A stretch of 64,000 nucleotides of DNA from Crossaster papposus (lineage: Eukaryota; Echinodermata; Asteroidea; Velatida; Solasteridae), in the NCBI GenBank assembly GCA_037893245.1, contig JBAIAA010000806.1, positions 682,001 to 746,000 on the forward strand, given 5' to 3'. Position numbers and translations under genes: made by a program. The notes beneath the pieces are model-generated. The model was not told the origin of the DNA. It saw only the letters and a list, made by a program, of their open reading frames with translations, and ran no database searches. This document shows, in pieces, positions 1 to 9,712 of the stretch (the first letter of the stretch is position 1; each line of letters opens with the position of its first letter).

Positions 1-195
1 ATCAAGAAGTGGATGGAGCCCCATATGTTTAAAACAATGGGCAATCACAGTCGTCCTCACTGCTTCCGGTTCCAGAAAGTTCAGGGGACGGTCGTCATGC
101 ACTACCGGCTCTGGAGCTGTGACGAGTGGAGACCACAACCCCCAGAAGAGGGTGATGAACCATTGGAGGAGTCCGCTGGTCTAAAGTGTTTTCAG
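1..195 (+). CDS. Internal exon (partial at window edge) of an unidentified host gene
   Basis: The frame is open from the first base of the window (Ile-Lys-Lys-Trp-Met...) to a CAG/GTAATA splice donor after base 195. That gives 65 codons ending exactly on a codon boundary. An ATG at base 13 is in frame, but since the frame is open upstream the true start probably lies outside the window. The peptide is rich in His, Cys, Trp and acidic residues (HYRLWSCDEW, then PPEEGDEP), which looks like real coding sequence rather than chance. I do not recognise the family. Joining to base 516 keeps the phase and gives GLKCFQ-TIPNLE across the junction. Exon status is inferred from the open frame, the donor and the phase match with three later exons. 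It could also be a decayed copy. Confidence 0.5.
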
Positions 196-515
196 GTAAT
201 ATAAACATGCAGTTGATGGGAGTAAAACATGCAAGAATGAGTTGTAGGGAAAATGGACACCTAAGTAATATGCATATTGTTGACTAAAATCGATGAACAT
301 TTGTAATTCTGTTATGAATATGAATAAAATGTGCTTGGCGTGTTTTAAACGGCTAGGGTCCATGGTAAAGAATGGGTTTCTTTTTGCTCGCTCCGCTCCA
401 TTACCCGGCTTTAAATGTACTCGATTAAAACCAGATGAAACACCATTATTTCGGGACATCCACCAACTGATGTTAAAGTTCTAATCGAATTATTATTGGT
501 TTTTATTGTATACAG

Positions 516-683
516 ACAATCCCAAATCTCGAAAACGGGCCAAATTGGGTAGTTCCTGATCTGGAAAATATGGACCCAGGTCAACTGAAGAAAGACCTTC
601 CCAGAGGATATTCAGGACGGTTTGATACTGAGGCAAAGGAGTGGTGGACTAAATTCACGAAGGATATTGAACAACTACAAGAG
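516..683 (+). CDS. Second exon of the unidentified host gene
   Basis: The acceptor is a T-rich tract ending in GTATACAG at 515. The frame then stays open for 56 codons to a possible donor GAG/GTTGGC after 683. The peptide is mixed hydrophilic, with NWVVPDLENMDPG followed by a charged stretch containing KEWWTKFTKDIEQLQE, which could form an amphipathic helix. The donor is weak. If it is not used, the frame runs on for 13 codons to a TAA at 723-725, giving a shorter isoform or the true gene end. Phase 0 at both ends matches the neighbouring exons. No family is recognised. Confidence 0.45.
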
Positions 684-1937
684 GTTGGCAGTATACGGAA
701 TTTAATAGATCATCGATTTATTTAACCCTTGGAGAAGCGAAACCCCTCCAACGGGTGGAACAAAAACCTATTTGTGTTAATTAAAAACAATTCGTTAAGT
801 CAACAGAGCTGAATTTTCATCTACCCCTAGACCCTGCTCAATAGGCTGAAAACACATTTACAACCCCAGAGGTTATTTAGGGGGCAGGCCAACCATTCAA
901 AATAACGGTTTTGGCAAAACGCCATAGACTTGTGCAGAGAAATCGAAACCTGATCCCTTTTTTGGATAGCCAACTGTAAATAAAGGTCTCTGGCATCAGT
1001 GTTCGGCCTTGGATCAAAGGCAAGCATATCAGTTTCCAATCCTGACCCAGAAATACCCTGGGGGTAGTTATAGTTGTTGTTTGCTGTGTTTTTGTTTCTT
1101 CACCCTGTGGCTGTTTTATGTCAGTGCGTGTATTGCATGGCAATACTGATTTCAATGTTTTGATTGCCGCGGGATGTCTTTAAAACAAAACCTTTTAAAT
1201 CTTTGGTTTGTGTTGCCATAGTCTAGCCCTAGACCCTTGTGTTATTTCGGCGCCCACCACGCTCACAGATTCGTTAACGCTGTCTCTTTTTCAAATCCCG
1301 GCTTCGTGTGCTTTCTGGTCTCACGCATGCTTAGTTTACAAAATGTGGCTGGATCCATGTCGCACTGGAGCCGGCGTTTGACAAACGTACATAATTTTGA
1401 ATTTCCTTCGAGTGAGTCCAGTTCGCGGGTGCGATTCGTCTGGAGATAGCGCCCTTTGTAACATCGGTGGTTTGTGTCAGTGATCGCGGAATAAACAACA
1501 CGAAGGTCTTGGAACCAAGACTAGTGTGGCCAGGGAACTTCTATCCATATGTTCAGACCGTGAGAAAAGAAATTGTGCCCCCAAACACAGTTCATTACCC
1601 CCACAACATATGTGCTCCAAATTGGAGCATCTTGGTGCCTCTGCGTAAAAAAAATTGGTTGATGTCTCCCAGGGTAATAGCTTTGGTTTTACCCAACTAG
1701 CCCTAATCAAAAAGTAAATTCAATATATCAAGTTTTACACCCCATACATGGATTACAGTTATTATGTGCAAATCTAGCCCTAAATTGATGTTCGTTCTTA
1801 ATTCATTCAACGCGGGCGAACTGGAGTTCAAACCAGACGCATACAAGATAAATCAACACTAGGCCATTGCAATAAATAATTAACTTATGCGAACTGTGTA
1901 CATGCCATTAAAACACAGTATTACTTCTCATTAAAAG
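684..1937 (+). other. Intron 2 of the host gene model
   Basis: These 1,254 bases between the second and third modelled exons hold no open frame with coding character on either strand. No repeat longer than a few bases was seen. The sequence is of mixed composition and otherwise featureless. If the donor at 683 is wrong, this stretch would be intergenic. Confidence 0.4.
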
Positions 1938-2099
1938 GTCCCACCTAAAGATCCTATTTGGAAGATGAAACAACTCGTTCAGTATATAAATACTGCAAGA
2001 GTTCTTTCACAAACGCCGTTGACAAGTCAGGACCCCAACGAATCGACCCCAGGCAGAATGCAAGACATCCACCAGAAACTGACTCAAGACTGCCCACCG
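1938..2099 (+). CDS. Third exon of the unidentified host gene
   Basis: The acceptor is ATTAAAAG at 1,930-1,937, after a short pyrimidine stretch. The donor is a strong CCG/GTAAGTTTTT after 2,099. Between them lie 54 codons with no stop, phase 0 at both ends, starting VPPKDPIWKMKQLVQYIN and ending KLTQDCPP. A stop codon just upstream of the acceptor in the same frame marks the intron boundary. The peptide is helical in character and unrecognised. The strong donor and shared phase are the main support. The next plausible exon is 5.7 kb downstream, beyond two repeat elements. Confidence 0.45.
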
Positions 2100-2319
2100 G
2101 TAAGTTTTTCGTTGACGTTGCATGTGAATACGAACATGCCAAACTTGACTAACACACACAACCATCAGTAGTTACATCATGGCGCTATAAGATTTCCCAG
2201 TTATTTTAACGCATATCATAAACATTTTATTTTAACGCCATTCTAAATTTCCAAACTTACTCTGCGTGTGTCTGCGATCACCTGCGTGCTTGTTGCGTAC
2301 TAAAACCTATAAAACCTAT

Positions 2320-3651
2320 TAGTCCAGGAGCTAGCAGACTTTTATCGGTATTGTTGCGTACGAAAGGTTTGACACCTAAAATGAGTAGGACTATGTGTGG
2401 GAACCCCAAAAAGTGGATTCTTAAGTTTGGCACTCTTGCACTGCCACCTGGGGGCACTCTCAAAATGACCCCCTTATATTTTGTATCGGTATTGTGGCGT
2501 ACGAGGACCAAATTTTTGTCATATGTACTACAAGGGAGTCTAATTTCAAAAAGCCAATTCTTAAGTTTTCAACTAATGCACTAAGCCACTTAAGAATGGC
2601 CTAATTAACGCTAATTAGCACTTTTATCGGTATTGTCACGTACGAGGACACATTTTGGCTCAAAATGTACTCCAAGATATCCTGATTCCGAATATCTAAT
2701 TCTTAAGTTTCAATTCCATGCACTAATCCACTTAAGAATGGGTCAAAGATCGATAATTGACCTAATTACGTTTGGAATAATGTGACCCGCTCCATCAAAA
2801 TAAAGAATAAGTCTCAAAAGAGTTATGGTCTGATGAAGATGACAGGTGTATATTTATTTGCCGAATCCACATTCCGAGAAAAACAGCTCGGAAATAAACA
2901 AAATTTACCAAAATCATACGGACAGCACAAACAAATACTTGGTCACGATTTTCACCCATGCATTCACTTCAACGGCCGATTGCGTAAAACGGCCTCAGCG
3001 ACTTACTCCTGATTACGATGGAGCGGGTCACATATGCCATTTCTCCGGAACCACATGGGGTAGAGGATTGAAATAAGGTTTAATGTGAAGGTCTAAACAT
3101 TGTGGACAAGGACCAGTTGTTAAAGTAGTATTTTGTTGGTGTCTTCATGGCTTAAACATGCAATTATGCCTAAAAGTGTACCCTTTTTACCCACCACGTG
3201 TTTATAATTGTATCGGTATGATCGAGTACGTCCACAAAACTTATGTCAACATGTTCATCTGGCAACCCAGAATACGAAAAACTCGTTCTTAAGTGTCCAT
3301 CTGATGCACAAATCCGCTTAAGAATAAGAAATTCGTCAACTCATAAAAGCATGTTTAAGCTATTATGAGTTATTCCTCATGAAAAGGAGGCCTTCATCAA
3401 AAGTTTAATTTACCAAGAGCTTTTCGGAGTTTTCATGTGTATTTTAGGAATTGCTCGCATCCAATTATTAAGCTGGATAGTACAGTAACCAAGTGTCTGT
3501 GTCTAGGACAATAAGACTATATTTATGCCCTATTGTTCATTGTACCTTATAAAATAAGCACGAGCTCTCGTGACAGATGAGGGCACTTGACAGAATATAT
3601 TGATTGAAATAAACTTTAATTAAAAATCAAATCAAAATTACGTGTAACACT
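2320..3651 (+). repeat. Left arm of the foldback element
   Basis: This arm carries four copies of a TATCGGTATtg...CGTACGA-type motif, starting near 2,343, 2,484, 2,635 and 3,211. It also has several short hairpins bounded by ATTCTTAAG and CTTAAGAAT, for example around 2,698-2,745. Such sub-terminal repeats are typical transposase-binding arrays in foldback elements, although binding here is only inferred. A 254-bp MITE-like element is nested at 2,780-3,033. Confidence 0.7.
2780..3033. mobile_element. Nested MITE-like element, left copy
   Basis: The ends are inverted repeats starting ATGTGACCCGCTCCATC. The first 17 bases match perfectly and the similarity continues to about 36 bases with roughly seven mismatches (AATAAGTC-like on both sides). 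The total length is 254 bp. There is no coding frame with a recognisable product. A target duplication is not clear. Its presence at the same place in both arms of the foldback element means it was there before the inverted structure formed, or was copied with it. Confidence 0.6.
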
Positions 3652-4982
3652 GTCACAATACTAAACACATTAATTACAATATTGCACTGCACTGCACTTG
3701 AATTAGAATGAATCTATGTTAATACAAGAACTATAAGGATCTGCTTTAGTGTGACAAATTGCAAATATTGACCTATGATACAATAATGATCTGCGTATTC
3801 ATCTCGAACAAGCCAGCCCATGCCTAAACATGCAAATACTTCTTTGAAGTACGGTGCAATATTGCAGTTACTGTATATTATTATTATTATATCTTAATCT
3901 TGGTGATTTACATTTCCCAAACATGTTATCCATGAATAAAGCTGCAGCGCCTTGCTTACATGGATGTAAGTTCCCGGGTGTAAGTTATACTATTTTTTTA
4001 AAATATATATGCATTTTAACTGGCAGACTATTATCATGTCAAAATCTACTGGTAGCTAAAGTACCATGGACATGAATAAACTCAAGTTGCATTTATAGCA
4101 ACTTGTATAGATGACTTCAATATAAGGACAAGATTAATGTGATTTAGTAAAGTAAGGAATAGCCTGTATCATAAATCGCTACAATTTTGTGTATACCATG
4201 ATTCATAATCCAGAAACTCCTTAAAAATCATACTGAATTGGCAGAAGCCGACTATTTGCCCTGCGAACGAAGAATCGTGGTTGGCTGCAGTCTTTGGAAA
4301 ATAGAGCATCTAGAAACTACATGTAGTTCAGGGGGGTCTCCCCTTGGATAAGGGATCAGTTAGGTTTCTGTTCTACAAAAATGTTCATAGCGTCATGGAG
4401 AGGATGAGGAGGTTAATACTGATTCTTGGTAAGCAACATTCATCATCAACCACAGCTTATTAAGCAAAAGATTATCAAAAAAAGTGTGGAAATAACCTGT
4501 AAAAGGTTTCCGTATTGTTTACGGTAAAGGTATGTAAATATTCATTGTGAGTATAGGCCTGGCCGTATAATTGCGAGTTACATTTTATTGGCACACCGCC
4601 CAATGAAATATCTCTCCGTCTCCCTTAATTTGTTGTGATGCTTGTAGTTTAGAAGATTTTGTAAATGTTCTACTCTTAGCTATGCAAAACATCAATAAGC
4701 ATGATGGTCAGGGTATGGATATACACTCCAATCTGGTTTGAACTTGAAGGACATCAACTACCGCAAACCCTGGTAGAAGAAGATGAAATGAAGACTGACG
4801 GGAGTGAGGAAAGGCAAGGTCGCACCATCTGATGAAGAGGAAGGACTTTCCGAAGAGAACTAAATAACAGCTGAGTGATTCAATTTGAAACAAGGTGGGA
4901 ATACACCAGCCGGGAATTGAATGATTTCATAATTTGTAACCATTCAAATTGCAAACTGAGAACATGACTATAATACATATTA
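3652..4982. other. Central segment of the foldback element
   Basis: These 1,331 bases lie between the arms. They are AT-rich with only short open frames (the longest about 70 codons), none of which resembles a transposase or any domain I know. No internal inverted repeat was noticed. It is either the spacer of a non-autonomous element or captured host DNA. Confidence 0.5.
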
Positions 4983-6321
4983 AGTGTTACACGTAATTTT
5001 GATTTGATTTTTAATTAAAGTTTATTTCAATCAATATCTTCTGCCAAGTGCCCTCATCTGTCACGAGAGCTCGTGCTTATTTTATAAGGTACAATGAACA
5101 ATAGGGCATATATATAATAGTCTTATTGTCCTAGACACAGACAAATGGTTACTGTACTATCCAGCTTAATAATTGGATGCGAGCAATTCTTAAAGTACAC
5201 ATGAAAACTCCGAAAAGCTCTTGGTAAATTAAACTTTTGATGAAGGCCTCCTTTTCATGAGGAATAACTCAATAATAGCTTAAACATGCTTTCATGAGTT
5301 GACCGATTTCTTATTCTTATAAGCGGATTTGTGCATCAGATGGACACTTAAGAACGAGTTTTTCGTATTCTGGGTTGCCAGATGAACATGTTGACATAAG
5401 TTTTGTGGACGTACTCGATCATACCGATACAATTATAAACACATGGTGGGTCAAAAGGGTACACTTTTAGGCATAATTGCATGTTTAAGCCATGAAGACA
5501 CCAACAAAATACTACTTTAACAACTGGTCCTTGTCCACAATGTTTAGACCTTCACATTAAACCTTATTTCAATCCTCTACCCCATGTGGTTCCGGAGAAA
5601 TGGCATATGTGACCCGCTCCATCGTAATCAGGAATAAGTCGCTGAGGCCGTTTTACGCAATCGGCCGTTGAAGTGAATGCATGGGTGAAAATCGTGACCA
5701 AGTATTTTATTGGGCTGTCCGTATGATTTTGGTCAATTTTGTTTATTTCAGAGCTGTTTTTCTCGGAATGTGGATTCGGCAAATAAATATACACCTGTCA
5801 TCTTCATCAGACCATAACTCTTTTGAGACTTATTCCTTATTTTGATGGAGCGGGTCACATTATTCCAAACGTAATTAGGTCAATTATCGATCTTTGACCC
5901 ATTCTTAAGTGGATTAGTGCATGGAGTTGAAACTTAAGAATTAGATATTCGGAATCAGGATATCTTGGAGTACATTTTGAGCCAAAATGTGTCCTCGTAC
6001 GTGACAATACCGATAAAAGTGCTAATTAGCGTTAATTAGGCCATTCTTAAGTGGCTTAGTGCATTAGTTGAAAACTTAAGAATTGGCTTTTTGAGATTAG
6101 ACTCCCTTGAAGTACATAATGACAAAAAATTGGTCCTCGTACGCCACAATACCGATACAAAATATAAGGGGGTCATTTTGAGAGTGCCCCCAGGGGGCAG
6201 TGCAAGAGTGCCAAACTTAAGAATCCACATTTTGGGGTTCCCACACATAGTCCTACTCATTTCAGGTGTCAAACCTTTTGTACGCAACAATACCGATAAA
6301 AGTCTGCTAGCTCCTGGACTA
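4983..6321 (-). repeat. Right arm of the foldback element
   Basis: This is the reverse complement of the left arm, 1,339 bp against 1,332 bp. The four TACCGATA-containing motifs are kept, near 5,422, 6,007, 6,150 and 6,291. The nested MITE-like element is also kept, at 5,607-5,860. Mismatches are scattered substitutions and short indels, so the arms have diverged for some time and are not an assembly mirror artefact. Confidence 0.7.
5607..5860. mobile_element. Nested MITE-like element, right copy
   Basis: This is the inverted counterpart of the element at 2,780-3,033. It is also 254 bp and ends in GATGGAGCGGGTCACAT. It differs from the left copy by scattered substitutions. Confidence 0.6.
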
Positions 6322-6452
6322 TATTAGTTGCGTGTGAGTTGCGTTCGGAACTTATGACCACTATTTTGTATTCGCAACCATATGCAACTGGTGATCGCTT
6401 TGGTGTGAGGACACTTATAAGATGAATTAAAATGCTACCAATTTTAACTTTA

Positions 6453-7179
6453 TTTAGGCCATTTAAAATTAATAAAAAGTTTAACATCGCCGTCCGTCCC
6501 GATTTTGAGCTCCGTCCCGATATTTTTTTATATTTTATATTTTTTCTAAAACTGTGTTTTTTCTACTTCTGTGCATGCAATCGATGGTCTAAGATCGTCG
6601 ATAACAACTGCGCGCGCCATCCAGTGCTTGTAGGGAGATGTACGCGATCGCGTCATCAAAACCCGCCTTCAGAAAAGTCGCATCACGTGGCTGACGGCAT
6701 GCAATAGCGCGCTCTGAAAAGATCGTCAGTCTTTAGGCAAGACGTTGCTTAATCTGCAGCCACGAGAGGGCGCTATCGCGACAAACCATCATATTAGCAA
6801 CCGACAGGTTCGTAAGTGATGATGGTTTGTCACGATAGCGCCCTCTCGTGGCTGCAGATTAAGCAACGTCTTGCCTAAAGACTACAGTCAACAGGGCAAG
6901 TCGCTGCACGCTGGTGGACAGGTGGCTAACGATGTCAGATGTATGTCCTATTCCTTCCACTATGACGACCATTACAATGTGTTCAAGCCACATGCACTGT
7001 ATTGATACTATTAAATAAACAATGAACAGCAAACGGTCGCTACATATAATTTGGGCACCTTGGATATGAAGGAAAGTAAAATACTAAAAATATAAAATAT
7101 AAAATATAAATTCCCCTCCCCACCAATTTTTTTAAATCTCAGCGATGTTAAACTTTTTATTAATTTTAAATGGCCTAAA
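6453..7179. mobile_element. 727-bp inverted-repeat element
   Basis: The 38 bases at 6,453-6,490, beginning TTTAGGCCATTTAAAATT, are found as the reverse complement at 7,142-7,179. Weaker similarity continues inward through TATTTTATATTTT-like sequence on both sides (about 6,525 and 7,090). There is no transposase frame. A hairpin with 65-bp stems lies inside (6,728-6,883). No target duplication is obvious. It is probably a non-autonomous DNA transposon with a second inverted repeat nested in it. Confidence 0.55.
6728..6883. repeat. Long hairpin with 65-bp stems and 26-nt loop
   Basis: Bases 6,728-6,792 and 6,819-6,883 are near-perfect inverted repeats (AGTCTTTAGGCAAGACG... against ...CGTCTTGCCTAAAGACT), separated by 26 bases. 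Each arm contains GAGAGGGCGCTATCG. The almost complete match suggests recent formation. It may be a small MITE of its own. Confidence 0.7.
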
Positions 7180-7816
7180 GCTCGACTATGTTTTGGGACA
7201 ACAATGTATACATCTAAAATGCTTTTGCTGTAATTATCAGGGGCGGTATTTTATAGCAAATAATTATTGTTACACTAAACGTTTTAACGTTTTGTGTTCA
7301 AACTATTTATAGATGCTGGGAAAACCAGAACAAAATGCAGTTTTTGTAGTTTGGCTCCCTGATCCTACTTAATTGTATTCACGTCGGGAACTAGAATAAC
7401 TGGATTGCACCCGTTTTCAGATTGGGTGAAAGATTGCAAACATAATAATTATAGCGGACATACGAAATTTGATAAATCAGGGCATTGCTTTTAAGAAAAA
7501 AAAAGGGTATTATTTGTTTGTATGGGAGGCCGACGACCGATAGCAATCGATACAAACATTTAAACGACAGCACGCCAGGTGCCACGAATTCACAAAATAA
7601 CTGGGAAACACTAATATAAAAAACTATTTTGCTACAATAATCGTTTGTTTTTATTATGTTTTTACAGATCAAGTACGTTGTGCTTTTCGTTCAGATTTTG
7701 AACACGTGTATAGCCTATGCCATGAATACGTAGGTGGTGCAGTATTTCTAACCGTAATTATAAAATAGATTATCAAAATAAATATTTTCTTTTGTTTGCC
7801 TATTACATGTATCAAG

Positions 7817-8203
7817 GTCTTCATTGGAAGCCAAGGGCGTCCTAAAAAATTAAAGGACGTCGTAATGATGGACGACTACAGCAGTCTGCAACCCGATCTG
7901 TTGGTGGCACTGTACGTGGACTACCTCCCAGCAAGACCATTGATCGGCCGACTCGTTTCAAAGGATGAGGAGGGTCTTATAATAAACGTGCACTGGTACA
8001 GCAGCTCATGGACGGGCCCTTGCAAGCCTCGCTATACAGGTTCAGGGGCTAGTAGGAGCCCGTACACCGAACTGCTGGACCTGAGGACCGCTATATTGTG
8101 GGATTTTCCCTTAACAGCAAAAAAGAGCTGTTTGAAATCACAGACGGTCAGTACTCTTAAAGACAAGTATGCTGAAATTGAACAGGCATGTAATAGTGCC
8201 TGA
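7817..8203 (+). CDS. Terminal exon of the host gene; probable small beta-barrel-like domain
   Basis: A TATTTTCTTTTGTTTGCC tract and ATCAAG at 7,811-7,816 make an acceptor. From 7,817 the frame is open for 128 codons to TGA at 8,201-8,203, phase 0 like the preceding exons. The peptide has a basic start (GRPKKLKD) and then a patterned core: LVALYVDY, PLIGRLVS, IINVHWYSSSWTG, AILWDFPLT and LKDKY. Alternating hydrophobic strands with GR and WY positions suggest a chromo-, tudor- or BAH-like small barrel. I recall similar C-terminal segments in uncharacterised invertebrate proteins but cannot name the family. The four exons together give about 303 visible residues. Function is unknown; a chromatin or nucleic-acid link would be a guess. 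Confidence 0.6.
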   Translation, partial: VFIGSQGRPKKLKDVVMMDDYSSLQPDLLVALYVDYLPARPLIGRLVSKDEEGLIINVHWYSSSWTGPCKPRYTGSGASRSPYTELLDLRTAILWDFPLTAKKSCLKSQTVSTLKDKYAEIEQACNSA

Positions 8204-9712
8204 ACATTAATGTTGCGCGCTTCTAAATACCTTGAATGACAAAGCAAAATTACCATATTAAATTTTTAACCGAGAATAATCGTGGTACATTGATTTCTAT
8301 AAAATGATCACCCCCAAAAGGGTATTTATTGAAGACTGTTCAATCACCTGACATGGAAGAGAAATGCCCAACCCAAACTGACCTCTGACTTCTGGAATTA
8401 AAAAATAAATAATTATACAATAATTGTGTGGCCATCATTTATGAAAGCAAACAATTTAATATAAAACCATGATGTCTAACCGCTAACAACGACTTCATTC
8501 AATCCAGCCCATCAACATGTTGAACCCATCGGCTGTAAGTAGGTGGATCTTCGTTCGCATTGTTACACATATCTTGTTATCACGCAAATGTACTATGTGA
8601 AAAACAACCGTAATCGAGATAATACACTATGAGTTATTGAAAACCGTGAAATTTCACGGTGATTTTAAGGAGATTTTTGGGTTAAACTGCATTTCGATCA
8701 GTGTTCAAGAACTAATAGTGATCGACGACCTAAGGTTGCCGGAAGCCCGCCGCCGTGGCTTTTAAACCAAGTCGACCTTGCGGGCGCGACGAAACAGACC
8801 CAATTTTTTTGTTTTGCGACCCCATTCTAACTGCGACGACTATTAAGACCATTCGTCGGCGCTAAAAACACAAATCAACAGCCGCTATGGAACGTGTTCC
8901 CAACAAGATTTATTTTACATCTTTAGACATTGTAAAAGTTGAACAGATGCTGTCAAAAGTTTTTAAAACAAATGTCGTCTAAAGATGTGCATAAGCGGAC
9001 CCCTGGGATGTAATCAACCGCATAGCATTGTCGACCCGTCTAAACTAATCTGTCAACAACAACTGGCCAAGTGAGGCAGTAGAACTGCGGTGTCTTGTCA
9101 AGTCACCACAAGAGGGCGCGTTCGCTCATTGATCGTCCGATAACACTATAACTATTGAATTTTGTGTTCTACGATTTCTAAGTTTTGACCCGAGCGTTAT
9201 TTTTCTACATGATGTTGACAATTCCATCAGGGCAAAAGCAAATCGCAGGTCGACCTGCACGGGGCTGGTTATAAAGTTTCAGGCTCACTTAACCTTTGAC
9301 TTTAACTTATCCTTGTCCTTATATTATTGTAACTTGTCAATATACATGTAGAATGCCAAATTGTTTAAAACATTTTAGAAACGTTACCGGGACGCCTAAT
9401 TCTATGCCACACAAAACTACTCCAACTGGCCAAGTCATGGATACTGATATGTTGAAGCCTAATAAAAGACGTTCTCTTGATTTATATGTTGAAATTAATA
9501 TGTTTGTGAAAACATGACACTAGTTTGTGAATGAAATTTAACGTACATGAATGAAGTCGGTGAAATGTTATTTTGTCAATGTTGGTTCCTTTATTAAATG
9601 CTTTCAAGTAAAGTCGTTTGATAAAACAAATGTCCAAGGCGTAAATGAAACAATCAATTTTGCACCAAAGATGCTAGTCCTTCGACGGCTAAACAAAATT
9701 AAAATCAATTGA
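8204..9712. other. Intergenic stretch without recognised genes
   Basis: No frame here looks coding. It contains a perfect 18-bp palindrome at 8,643-8,660 (ACCGTGAAATTTCACGGT) and an imperfect inverted repeat with stems 8,918-8,932 and 8,971-8,987 (CATCTTTAGACATT and complement with a 2-base bulge). A short plus-strand frame at 9,296-9,517 has no recognisable features. Confidence 0.5.
8257..8410 (+). promoter_or_regulatory. Candidate polyadenylation signals of the host gene
   Basis: ATTAAA lies at 8,257-8,262 and AATAAA at 8,405-8,410, which is 54 and 202 bases after the stop codon. Either could end the transcript. The canonical AATAAA is the better guess. Confidence 0.35.

Larger units (their letters stand above)
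2320..6321. mobile_element. Foldback-type DNA element with 1.33-kb inverted arms
   Basis: Bases 2,320-3,651 recur as the reverse complement at 4,983-6,321, with roughly 95% identity by eye and a few small indels. The outer ends read TAGTCCAGGAGCTAGCAG on the left and its complement on the right. Both ends are flanked by TAT (2,317-2,319 and 6,322-6,324), a candidate 3-bp target duplication. The two arms enclose a 1.33-kb centre with no transposase-like frame, so the element looks non-autonomous. It sits in the last intron of the host gene. An inverted segmental duplication is possible, but the defined ends and flanking TAT favour a transposable element. Confidence 0.7.

Noticed and set aside
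1400-1445. tRNA-like stretch with TTCGCGGGTGCGATTCG
   Set aside because: It resembles a T-arm only superficially. No acceptor stem, anticodon arm or cloverleaf could be assembled around it.
3854-4893. Transposase gene in the centre of the foldback element
   Set aside because: Only short frames of about 60-75 codons are present, with no DDE, helix-turn-helix or zinc-finger pattern.
9296-9517. Small plus-strand frame of 73 codons in the intergenic region
   Set aside because: No recognisable motif, no splice or polyadenylation context, and a composition like the surrounding AT-rich DNA.
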